Source: Planctomycetota bacterium (GTDB lineage Bacteria; Planctomycetota; UBA1135; UBA2386). Taken from it: DNA of 42,078 bases. The position numbers were made by a program, and so were the translations under genes. A model generated the notes under the pieces. The model had not been told where the DNA came from. It did no database searches and saw nothing but the letters and a program-made list of their open reading frames with translations. Each line of letters starts with the position of its first letter. Positions within the stretch are counted from its first letter, which is position 1. Location of the stretch: positions 1-42,078 of the forward strand of contig JAEUHP010000096.1 of NCBI GenBank assembly GCA_016795295.1. Reading direction: 5' to 3'. This document shows positions 1-6,455 of this stretch, in pieces.

Positions 1-566
1 CGCTGGTGAAGGGCCGTGGCATCCTGCACGCAGGGCGCTCTTGGGCCGCGGGCGCCGCGCTCGAAGACCGCTTGGGCCATGGCACCGCGGTCGCCGCGGT
101 CCTGCTCGCTGCGTGTCCCGGCGCCGAAATCGTCAGCTTGCGCATCTTCGACGACGCGCCGGTCTGCAACTTCGAACGGGTGCTCGAAGCGCTCGATGCG
201 GCCGTCGAGTACCACCCGGCCGTGGTCAACCTGAGCCTCGGCACCACGTCCGTGCGCTACCGCACTGCCCTGCAGGAGCGCCTGCGGCGCCTCACCGAGG
301 CGGGCGGCCGCCTTTGCTGCCCTGCCAGCTACGGCGGCCTGCCCTGCGATCCCGGCAATCTGCCGGGAGTCGAAGCCGTGGTCGGCGATGCGAACCTGCT
401 GCCGCAGTGGCCCGAACTGCGGCCCCACGGTGGCCGTCTGCTCTGGTTCGCCTCGCCGCTGCCACAGCGCCACCCAGACGGCAGCCGCCCGCTCGCAGCC
501 CGCGGCGAGAGCCTCGCAGTGGCCGCCGTCAGTGGCGTGCTCCTGCGTGCGTGTCTGCCGGGGTGA
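1..566 (+). CDS. Short subtilisin-like serine protease, 5' end cut by window (QhpE-like?)
   Basis: The frame is open to the left edge, so the gene probably begins outside the window; a GTG at 6 is the first in-window candidate. The catalytic His motif (GHGT, His25 counted from that GTG) and a Ser motif (GESLAVAAVSG, Ser169, corresponding to GTSxAxPxxxG) are visible. The Asp motif would lie upstream. The protein ends about 17 residues after the Ser motif, so it is a minimal subtilase with no C-terminal domains. The usual oxyanion Asn (AAGN) seems replaced by a CPASYGG stretch. A short intracellular-type subtilase next to a tryptophan-halogenase-like flavoprotein is the layout of qhpE/qhpG, where QhpE removes a leader peptide from the small subunit of quinohemoprotein amine dehydrogenase. 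The subtilase fold is secure; the QhpE role is inference. Its 3' end overlaps the convergent flavoprotein gene by 38 bp. Confidence 0.75.
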   Translation, partial: LVKGRGILHAGRSWAAGAALEDRLGHGTAVAAVLLAACPGAEIVSLRIFDDAPVCNFERVLEALDAAVEYHPAVVNLSLGTTSVRYRTALQERLRRLTEAGGRLCCPASYGGLPCDPGNLPGVEAVVGDANLLPQWPELRPHGGRLLWFASPLPQRHPDGSRPLAARGESLAVAAVSGVLLRACLPG

Positions 567-1935
567 GCCAGCCCTGCTCGGCCAACACCGCCGCGGCGGC
601 GTGCACGGCCGCTGGCTGCAGCACGAACAGGCGCGCATCGCCGCCGCCACTCGCCACCGCTTCGTTCAGCGTGGCTCCTGCCGCGAACAGCCGCCACACC
701 GGCACCGCCGGCACGTAGCCGACTGCGACCAGGGTTTCGCCGTCCAAGCGGCGCAAGCCCAAGGTGCGGGTGAAGGTGTCGCCGAGTCGGGTCAGCACAG
801 CAGCTTCGACGACGCCGGAAGGCTGGCGCCACCGGGTGCTCGGCGCAGGAGGCGGCACCGCCGGGAGCCGGCGCCGCGCCCAGAACGGCGCGTCGGGAAA
901 GCGTCGCTCCTGGTCGAGGAACTGCGCGGCACTGCGGACGTGAGCGCGGTAGAGGCCGTGCTCCCACTGTTCGTGCAGGCGCCGCAGTTCGGCGAAATCG
1001 TCGGGCTGCGCCAGCGCCGCGCGCAGCACCCGCGCGGCGTGTTCCGCGGCCAGCAGCGCCTTCTCGGTGCCTTGGCTGGCCAACGGGTCGATGCTCGCCG
1101 CCGCATCACCGACCAGCAGCACGGCTTCGGCCGAACGCGCCCGCGCGGTGGCATCGCCGGCGGCACCCACCGTCGTGGCCTCGAGGGTGTGGGCTGGCCC
1201 ACGCGCCGCGGTGCGCGCACTGTGCAGCAGTGCGGCAGTGCCGACCTGCTGCAGTTCGTCGCCGTCGCAGAACAGGGTCGCAGCGCCCCCCGCCGCGCCA
1301 TCGCCGTGCCACCACCACCAGCCCTGCGGCACGGCTTCCACCACGGCGCAGGGCGCGGCTGCGGCGCACCCGCCTTGCAGCGTCAGCGCCACCGTGTGCG
1401 GACCGTGGTGCCGTTCGCGCACGGCGAACGGCGCTGCCCGGAGGCTGCGGGTCCCGCGCCCGGTGGCCACGGCGACGTAGCGCGCGTGGCACACCTCGAG
1501 GCCGCCCTCCAGCGGCTGCAGGTGCAGTTCGGCCCGGCCATCGCTCTGGACCGCACCCTGCACGAGGCGGGCGCCAGCCAGCACCGTGGCCCCCGCGGCC
1601 GCCGCGGCCCGGCGCAGCCCGGCGTCGAAGGCCGCGCGCAGGTAGCTGCGTCCCGGCGCCGCGTCGCTGCGCCAGCGCCATGCATCGCTGCCCCAGATCG
1701 CGCCGTGCCGCAGCGTATCGACTTCGGTGTGCGCCTCGACCCATGGCCACAGACCACTGCGCTCCAGCGCTGGCTGCGCCGTGGCCAGCAGGGTCTCGCG
1801 CGGCGCGATGGTGCGCGGCCGCGCGCCGTCGAGCAGCACCACCGAGTGGCCCGCGCGCGCCAGCAGGCGGGCCAGGGTGGCGCCGGCTGGTCCGGCACCG
1901 AACACGAACACCTCGCAGGTGCTTGGCACGGCCAT
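529..1935 (-). CDS. FAD-dependent oxidoreductase, tryptophan-halogenase-like (QhpG-like?)
   Basis: A flavoprotein of about 468 residues. A Rossmann motif GAGPAG lies near residue 10, a GDAAASIDPLASQG FAD-binding segment lies in the middle, and QERRFPDAPFWARR follows, like the conserved R-F-x-D/S-x-FW block after the FAD domain in this family. The GWxWxIP signature of true FADH2-dependent halogenases is not seen (GWWWWHGDG instead), so a monooxygenase is more likely than a halogenase. QhpG, which dihydroxylates a Trp in a peptide substrate, is the best functional analogue given the neighbouring mini-subtilase. It is the last gene of the SDR-KS-ACP-acyltransferase operon. The ATG at 1935 was chosen because GGAG lies about 12 nt upstream; a GTG at 1956 overlaps the acyltransferase stop as GTGA and is an equally plausible coupled start. 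Confidence 0.8.
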   Translation of the reverse strand: MAVPSTCEVFVFGAGPAGATLARLLARAGHSVVLLDGARPRTIAPRETLLATAQPALERSGLWPWVEAHTEVDTLRHGAIWGSDAWRWRSDAAPGRSYLRAAFDAGLRRAAAAAGATVLAGARLVQGAVQSDGRAELHLQPLEGGLEVCHARYVAVATGRGTRSLRAAPFAVRERHHGPHTVALTLQGGCAAAAPCAVVEAVPQGWWWWHGDGAAGGAATLFCDGDELQQVGTAALLHSARTAARGPAHTLEATTVGAAGDATARARSAEAVLLVGDAAASIDPLASQGTEKALLAAEHAARVLRAALAQPDDFAELRRLHEQWEHGLYRAHVRSAAQFLDQERRFPDAPFWARRRLPAVPPPAPSTRWRQPSGVVEAAVLTRLGDTFTRTLGLRRLDGETLVAVGYVPAVPVWRLFAAGATLNEAVASGGGDARLFVLQPAAVHAAAAVLAEQGWLTPADTHAGARH

Positions 1936-1952
1936 GGCCGGATCGCACTCCG

Positions 1953-2858
1953 TCACGGTGGTGACGCCGGGTCTGCCGGCACGCGCCAGCGGCGGTGGCC
2001 CCACATGTACTGTTCTGGGCAGCGCCGCACCGCGGCTTCGAGTTCGCGGTTCAGGTGTTCGAGGATGGTGCGCACGTCGCGCTGCTTGTCGCCCGACGGC
2101 GCAAAGCGAAACGGCCCGGTGGCGTGGAAGCAGAAGCGCATCGGCGCCACCTCCTGGCACCAGCCGAAGACGATCGGCTTCCGGGTGACCAGGTGCAGAA
2201 GGGCGATCGCCGTGTGGCTGGCGGCCGGGCGGCCGAAGAAGTCGACGACCATGGCGCGCTCGCGCGCATGGGTGTCGATCATGACCGCCAGCACCTTGCC
2301 CGCACCGAGTGCCCCGACCAGCCGGCCGAGGTCGGCAGAGCGCTTCGGCGTCAGTTCGAAACGATGGCGCGGCTTGCGCCGCTGCATCAAGCGGTCGACG
2401 TACGGGTTGTTCATGCGCCGCGTGATGCCGAGCACGGGTTTGCGGTGCGACAGGATCTGGGCACCGATCTCCCAACTGCCCAGATGCCCCGAAGCGAGGA
2501 TCACGCCCTGCTGCGGGTCGTCGAGCAGGGCGCCCACTTCGGGCGGCATCTGCCAATCGATGCAGGTGTCGATCGCCGTCTTGCGCCAGTAGGAGTCGGA
2601 CTTCACCGAGACCACCAGCACGCGCACGAAGTGGCGGAACGCCTGCCGCGACCTACGGCGCGCCGCCGCTGCGTCCGCAGCGATGCCGGAGCGCCGCAGG
2701 TTGTCGACGGTGACCTGCCGGCGCCGGCGCATCGCGAGCCAGGCCAGATCGCCGAGCCCATGCGCCATGGCCACCGCAACGCGCACCGGCAGCGCGTCGA
2801 TCACGAACAGAAGCACGCGCAGCGCTGCGTACTCCAGCAGATGCTGCAGCCGTTTCAC
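1953..2858 (-). CDS. LpxL/HtrB-type lysophospholipid acyltransferase family protein
   Basis: A 301-residue protein with a hydrophobic N-terminus (about residues 8-42), consistent with peripheral or single-span inner-membrane attachment. The catalytic H-x4-E motif is seen as HLGSWE (His125, Glu130), and the C-terminal block QYMWGHRRWR is typical of the lipid A biosynthesis acyltransferase family. These enzymes move an acyl chain from acyl-ACP to a lipid acceptor. Its start overlaps the ACP stop by 4 nt (ATGA), so the two are translationally coupled and the adjacent ACP is the obvious donor. Lipid A acylation is one possibility, but the ketosynthase, SDR and flavoprotein in the same operon argue for a dedicated secondary lipid or peptide acceptor. 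The acceptor cannot be read from sequence. Confidence 0.85.
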   Translation of the reverse strand: MKRLQHLLEYAALRVLLFVIDALPVRVAVAMAHGLGDLAWLAMRRRRQVTVDNLRRSGIAADAAAARRRSRQAFRHFVRVLVVSVKSDSYWRKTAIDTCIDWQMPPEVGALLDDPQQGVILASGHLGSWEIGAQILSHRKPVLGITRRMNNPYVDRLMQRRKPRHRFELTPKRSADLGRLVGALGAGKVLAVMIDTHARERAMVVDFFGRPAASHTAIALLHLVTRKPIVFGWCQEVAPMRFCFHATGPFRFAPSGDKQRDVRTILEHLNRELEAAVRRCPEQYMWGHRRWRVPADPASPP

Positions 2859-3103
2859 GCCGGCGCTCGGGCGGCGATGAACGTGGCCAACTGGCCGACC
2901 GTGGTGACCGACACCAGCTCCGCTGGTTCGAACTGGATGCCGAACTCCTGCTGGATGTCGTAGACGAAGTCGAGCATGGCCAGCGAGTCGATGCCGAGCG
3001 CGGCGATCGCATCGTCGGCAGAGACTCGGTTCCAGTCGTGCTGGGTGGTTGCGGTGCGCGCCATGATCTGGCGCAGCCGGCGGATGATTTCGGTGGGTTC
3101 CAT
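2855..3103 (-). CDS. Acyl carrier protein
   Basis: An 82-residue acidic four-helix carrier protein. The phosphopantetheine attachment motif is IDSLAMLDF with Ser40, and the following helix 2 (DFVYDIQQEFGIQF) is typical. It carries acyl intermediates for the ketosynthase and SDR encoded just upstream in the operon and probably delivers the product to the acyltransferase whose start overlaps its stop. The ATG at 3103 sits 35 nt after the ketosynthase stop. It is a specialised, second ACP rather than the housekeeping AcpP, judging by its operon and its divergent sequence. Confidence 0.92.
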   Translation of the reverse strand: MEPTEIIRRLRQIMARTATTQHDWNRVSADDAIAALGIDSLAMLDFVYDIQQEFGIQFEPAELVSVTTVGQLATFIAARAPA

Positions 3104-3138
3104 GTCGGTGGGGTCGAGTGTGCGCCTAAACCTCTGCG

Positions 3139-4452
3139 TCAGTCCTCGTACCGCTTCAGGATCAGGGTGGCATTGCCGCCGCCGAAGCCGAAGCTGTTCT
3201 TCATGCCGATGCGCAGCGGCGCTGCCATCGCCGCGCGCCCGACCAGGCGGACGGCGCAGGCGGGGTCGGGTTGCGTGAGATTGGGGTTGCCGTGCAGACG
3301 ACCGTGTTCCAGTTGGGCGATGCAGGCGATCGTCTCGACCACACCCGCCGCGCCGAGCAAGTGCCCGAAGAACGGCTTCGACGACGCGACCCAGGGCCTG
3401 GCGCCCGCCGCGCCGAACACCGCGGCGATCGCCTCCGCTTCGGTCGCGTCGTTGGCCTTGGTCCCGGTGCCGTGCGCGTTCACGAAGTCGACTGCACTCG
3501 GCGGCAGCTCGGCACTGCGCAGGGCTTGGCGCATCGCCTGCTCCTGACCTTCGACGCTCGGCCGGGTGATGTGGGTGCCGTCCGACGACTCGCCGAAACC
3601 GAGCACTTCGGCGCGGATGGGGGCGCCGCGTGCCTGCGCCGAAGCCAGCGATTCGAGCACCAGCGCACCTGCACCTTCGCCCAGCACGAACCCGTCGCGA
3701 TCCAGATCGAACGGGCGGCTGGCGCGCGCCGGCTCAGGGTGCCGCGACATCACGCCGAGGTTGTCCCAACTGGCGTAGAGGGCCGGGGTGAACATCGACT
3801 CGCTGCCGCCGCACAGCACCCGTTCGGCATAGCCGTGCAGCACCGAGCGGTAGCCGATGCCGATGGCCACCGTCGACGACGAGCACGACGACACCACCAC
3901 GTAGTTGCCGCCGCGCAGGCCGTACTGGATCGACACCTGCGAACTCACCGCGTTCGCCATGCAGCGCGGCACCGTGGTCGGCCGCAAGAGCCGCCCGCCC
4001 TTCTGCGCATAGGTGTCCCAGGACTCCTGCAGGGCATGCGAGGGGCCGCTGCCGGTGCCGAACACCACTCCGGTGCTTTCGCCCGGGCTGCCCGGTGCCG
4101 CGCGTGCCCCGGCCGCCGGCATGCCGGCCCCGCCCGTGCCAGCCGGTGCGGGGCCAGCCTCCGCCGGGCCGGCCGGCAGCAAGCCCGCGGCACACAGCGC
4201 CTGACCCGCCACCACCACCGCCATGTCGGTGGTGCGATCCTGCGCGCGCAGGCCGAGGTGGGCCAACGCGGTCGCCAGCGCCTCCGGTTCGAGTTCGGCG
4301 GCGCTCTGCGAACGATAGACCATCGGGTCGAGCGAGCGCAGGCGGGCGATGCCCCCCACGCCAGAGAACAGCCGTTCGGCCAGCCGGGCCTCGTCGCCGA
4401 GGGCACTCAGGAGACCGATGCCAGTGACCACCACGCGGCGTCGTTCGCTCAT
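3139..4452 (-). CDS. Beta-ketoacyl-ACP synthase (KAS II/FabF-like)
   Basis: A 437-residue condensing enzyme. The full catalytic set is visible: nucleophile Cys190 (VVSSCSSST), His327 (NAHGTGTKAND), Lys359 and His364 (KPFFGHLLGAAG), and a C-terminal FGFGGGNATLILKR glycine loop. It should condense an acyl primer with malonyl-ACP on the neighbouring ACP. Residues about 94-124 are a Pro/Ala/Gly-rich insertion not normally present between the N-terminal strands. The start ATG at 4452 lies one base after the SDR stop (TGACATG), so I prefer it to an upstream alternative at 4476 that would overlap the SDR. With no acyltransferase (malonyl) domain in the operon, the extender unit presumably comes from primary metabolism. 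Confidence 0.92.
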   Translation of the reverse strand: MSERRRVVVTGIGLLSALGDEARLAERLFSGVGGIARLRSLDPMVYRSQSAAELEPEALATALAHLGLRAQDRTTDMAVVVAGQALCAAGLLPAGPAEAGPAPAGTGGAGMPAAGARAAPGSPGESTGVVFGTGSGPSHALQESWDTYAQKGGRLLRPTTVPRCMANAVSSQVSIQYGLRGGNYVVVSSCSSSTVAIGIGYRSVLHGYAERVLCGGSESMFTPALYASWDNLGVMSRHPEPARASRPFDLDRDGFVLGEGAGALVLESLASAQARGAPIRAEVLGFGESSDGTHITRPSVEGQEQAMRQALRSAELPPSAVDFVNAHGTGTKANDATEAEAIAAVFGAAGARPWVASSKPFFGHLLGAAGVVETIACIAQLEHGRLHGNPNLTQPDPACAVRLVGRAAMAAPLRIGMKNSFGFGGGNATLILKRYED

Positions 4453-4453
4453 G

Positions 4454-5227
4454 TCAACCTCGCAGCCACAGGCCACCGTCCACGTGCACGACCTGGCCGG
4501 TCATGTACGACGATCCCTCGCCCAACAGGAACAGCACCACGAGGGCGATCTCCTCCGGCTTCGCGAAGCGCTGCAACGGGATGCCGACGCCCGCCCGCAT
4601 GGCTTCGGTGAGCGCTGCCGTCATGTCGGTTTCGACCATGCCAGGCGAGACGGCGTTGACCCGCACGCAGAACCGCGCGGCTTCCAGAGCCAGACTCTGC
4701 GTCATGCTCACCAGCCCAGCCTTGCTGGCGGCGTAGTCGGCGCCGAGCCAGCGCCCGGGGCCGTGTGCGGCCAGGGAGGCGATGTTGACGATGGCGCCGC
4801 TGCGCTGCTGGCGCATGGTCACGTAGGCCGCCTGCGTCGCCAGCAGCGCGGCCTCCAGGTTGACCGAGAACGTCTGCCGCCAGCGGGCCAGGTCCAGACC
4901 GCGGAACGCCACCGCTCTGCCACCCCCGGCGCAATTGACCAAGCCGTCGATGCGGCCGGTTGCGGCGACGAACTGCTGGACCACGGCGCCGGCTCGGGTC
5001 GGGTCGGCGAAGTCGGCGACGCAGGGCACCGGCCGGCACGCGGCGAGTTCGCTGCACACGGCGGCGACCTGCTCGGGGCTGCGGCCGTGCACCCCTACCC
5101 GCGCACCGCAGCGGGCCAGTTCGCAAGCGATGGCACGACCGATCCCCCGCGTGGAACCGGTCACCAGGACCGCGCGGTCGCGCAACGAAGCAGCGGTGGC
5201 GAGATCAGCTCGCGCCGGGGCCGACAT
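4454..5227 (-). CDS. SDR-family oxidoreductase (FabG-like ketoacyl reductase)
   Basis: A 257-residue short-chain dehydrogenase. It shows the cofactor motif TGSTRGIG, the structural NCAG, a catalytic Ser in IASLAAHG, the YAASK active-site Tyr/Lys pair, and the C-terminal VVHVDGG typical of FabG-type reductases. In this operon it would reduce the beta-ketoacyl-ACP made by the ketosynthase. It is the first gene of the operon. The ATG at 5227 is 7 nt after a TACTGT -10 box with TTGCAT 16 nt further up, which selects this start over one at 5266 that would lie upstream of the promoter. Confidence 0.9.
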   Translation of the reverse strand: MSAPARADLATAASLRDRAVLVTGSTRGIGRAIACELARCGARVGVHGRSPEQVAAVCSELAACRPVPCVADFADPTRAGAVVQQFVAATGRIDGLVNCAGGGRAVAFRGLDLARWRQTFSVNLEAALLATQAAYVTMRQQRSGAIVNIASLAAHGPGRWLGADYAASKAGLVSMTQSLALEAARFCVRVNAVSPGMVETDMTAALTEAMRAGVGIPLQRFAKPEEIALVVLFLLGEGSSYMTGQVVHVDGGLWLRG

Positions 5228-5234
5228 GCTTCGC

Positions 5235-5262
5235 ACAGTAGGGGGCCCGGGGCTGGATGCAA
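5235..5262 (-). promoter_or_regulatory. Promoter of the SDR-KS-ACP-acyltransferase-flavoprotein operon
   Basis: On the minus strand TTGCAT (5262-5257), a 16-nt spacer and TACTGT (5240-5235) lie 7 nt before the ATG at 5227. The predicted transcription start is at or next to the ATG, so the mRNA would be leaderless. The same -35 hexamer and spacing precede tRNA-Glu. Confidence 0.6.
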
Positions 5263-5296
5263 CCATGCCGGAGTGGTGGCGGCGCTGGCGTTCTCC

Positions 5297-5656
5297 TCAG
5301 GCACACTTGCCGCGCAACCACGCCACCACCACCCCATTCGCGAACGGCTTCTCCACCACCGTCACCTGTGCCTCTGCCAGCGCCGCCGCTTCTGCCCCGG
5401 CATGGGCCGTGATCACCAGCACCGGCACCAGCCGCGACCGCCGCCGCAGCGCCTGCACGATCGCCAGCCCACTCGCCGAAGGCAGCCGCAGGTCGGTCAC
5501 CACCGCCGCGAACCCCGCCCGCTCCACCAACGCCAGCGCCGCGGCCCCGTCCCCCACCACCGTCACCCGGAACCCGACGTCGACCAGATCGTCGCCCAGC
5601 GTGAGCGCGATCAACGGCTCGTCTTCGACCAGCAGAATGTGCGGAGCTTCGGCCAT
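5297..5656 (-). CDS. Single-domain response regulator
   Basis: A 119-residue stand-alone receiver domain with no output domain. It has the acidic pair ED near residues 11-12, phosphoacceptor Asp55 (VVTDLRLP), switch Thr83 (VITAHA) and Lys103 (VEKPFA), so it should be phosphorylatable. The tail ends in WLRGKCA right after the last receiver helix. It lies divergently from the aldehyde oxidoreductase operon with no kinase adjacent. The hybrid kinase at 25031 is far away and carries its own receiver, so a partner cannot be assigned. The GGTGGGGG stretch shortly before the ATG may act as ribosome-binding sequence; no TANNNT box is seen close to this start. Confidence 0.85.
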   Translation of the reverse strand: MAEAPHILLVEDEPLIALTLGDDLVDVGFRVTVVGDGAAALALVERAGFAAVVTDLRLPSASGLAIVQALRRRSRLVPVLVITAHAGAEAAALAEAQVTVVEKPFANGVVVAWLRGKCA

Positions 5657-5812
5657 GGCAGCACCCCCACCGGAGCAATCGCCGTGCCGCTCGAGCTTCC
5701 TGGGGCGCCAGCCGTGGCTTCGGTAGCCGGCAGGTGCCGGGGTGCTACGCAGGAACCACGCTTTGTGCCAAACCTGCGACAGGTCTCCGTTCGCACCGCC
5801 GCCCTGACGCCG

Positions 5813-5818
5813 TAGACT
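5813..5818 (+). promoter_or_regulatory. Candidate -10 box for the aldehyde oxidoreductase operon
   Basis: TAGACT with a weak TTCGCA 17 nt upstream (5790-5795). It lies 28 nt before the ATG at 5847, so this operon would have a short leader, unlike many genes in the window. Confidence 0.35.
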
Positions 5819-5846
5819 GGGGCCCTTCCGGTTGCCCACGAGTGCC

Positions 5847-6455
5847 ATGACCCACCCGCCCGATCCCCGCTCCGGCGTCTCGCGCCGTTCGTTCCTCAAG
5901 GGTTCCGCTGCCGCGTCGGTGGCCACGGCGGGCCTGGTCGCCGCCCAGACCGCGCCGCCGCCGAAGCGCCAGAGTTTCGGCCCGGGCAGCCATGAGCTCG
6001 AACTGCTGGTCAACGGCACGCCGCGCAAGGTGCAGGTCGAGACCCGCACCACCCTGCTCGACGTGCTGCGCGACGGCCTGGACCTGACCGGCGCCAAGAA
6101 GGTCTGCGACCGCGGCGCGTGCGGTGCGTGCACCGTGCTGGTCGCTGGCAAGCCGGTCAACTCGTGCCTGATGTTGGCGTTCGACGCGGTGGGCCAACCG
6201 ATCACCACGGTCGAGAGCCTGAGCCAGGGCGGCGAAGTGCACCCGCTGGTGCAGAACTTCGCCCACTGCGACGCCATGCAGTGTGGCTACTGCACGCCGG
6301 GCATGGTGATGGCATCGCTGGCGTGCCTGCAGAAGCACCCGCAGCCGAGCCGCGAACAGGTGCAGCACGAACTGTCCGGCAACCTGTGCCGCTGTGGCAC
6401 CTACGGCCGCATCCTCCAGGCGGTCGAACGCACCGCGCAGGGAGGTGGCAAGTGA
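5847..6455 (+). CDS. paoA: Periplasmic aldehyde oxidoreductase, [2Fe-2S] subunit with Tat signal
   Basis: A 202-residue iron-sulfur subunit of the xanthine oxidase family. The N-terminus carries a twin-arginine signal (SRRSFLKGSAAA, residues 12-23), so the complex should be folded in the cytoplasm and exported. A plant-type [2Fe-2S] site is formed by Cys87, Cys92, Cys95 and Cys107. The second [2Fe-2S] site is Cys145, Cys148, Cys180 and Cys182 (CGYCTPG and CRCG). Like E. coli PaoA/YagT it passes electrons from the molybdenum centre to the flavin subunit. The ATG at 5847 was preferred to a TTG at 5832. It overlaps the next gene by 4 nt (GTGA). Confidence 0.9.
   Translation: MTHPPDPRSGVSRRSFLKGSAAASVATAGLVAAQTAPPPKRQSFGPGSHELELLVNGTPRKVQVETRTTLLDVLRDGLDLTGAKKVCDRGACGACTVLVAGKPVNSCLMLAFDAVGQPITTVESLSQGGEVHPLVQNFAHCDAMQCGYCTPGMVMASLACLQKHPQPSREQVQHELSGNLCRCGTYGRILQAVERTAQGGGK

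Noticed and set aside
529..1935. True FADH2-dependent tryptophan halogenase
   Set aside because: The GWxWxIP motif is not seen, so halogenation is not supported; only the flavoprotein fold is.
388..2592. Very long open frame opposite the flavoprotein and acyltransferase genes
   Set aside because: It is a GC-rich shadow frame; it has no domain logic and the opposite strand carries clear motifs (GAGPAG, HLGSWE).
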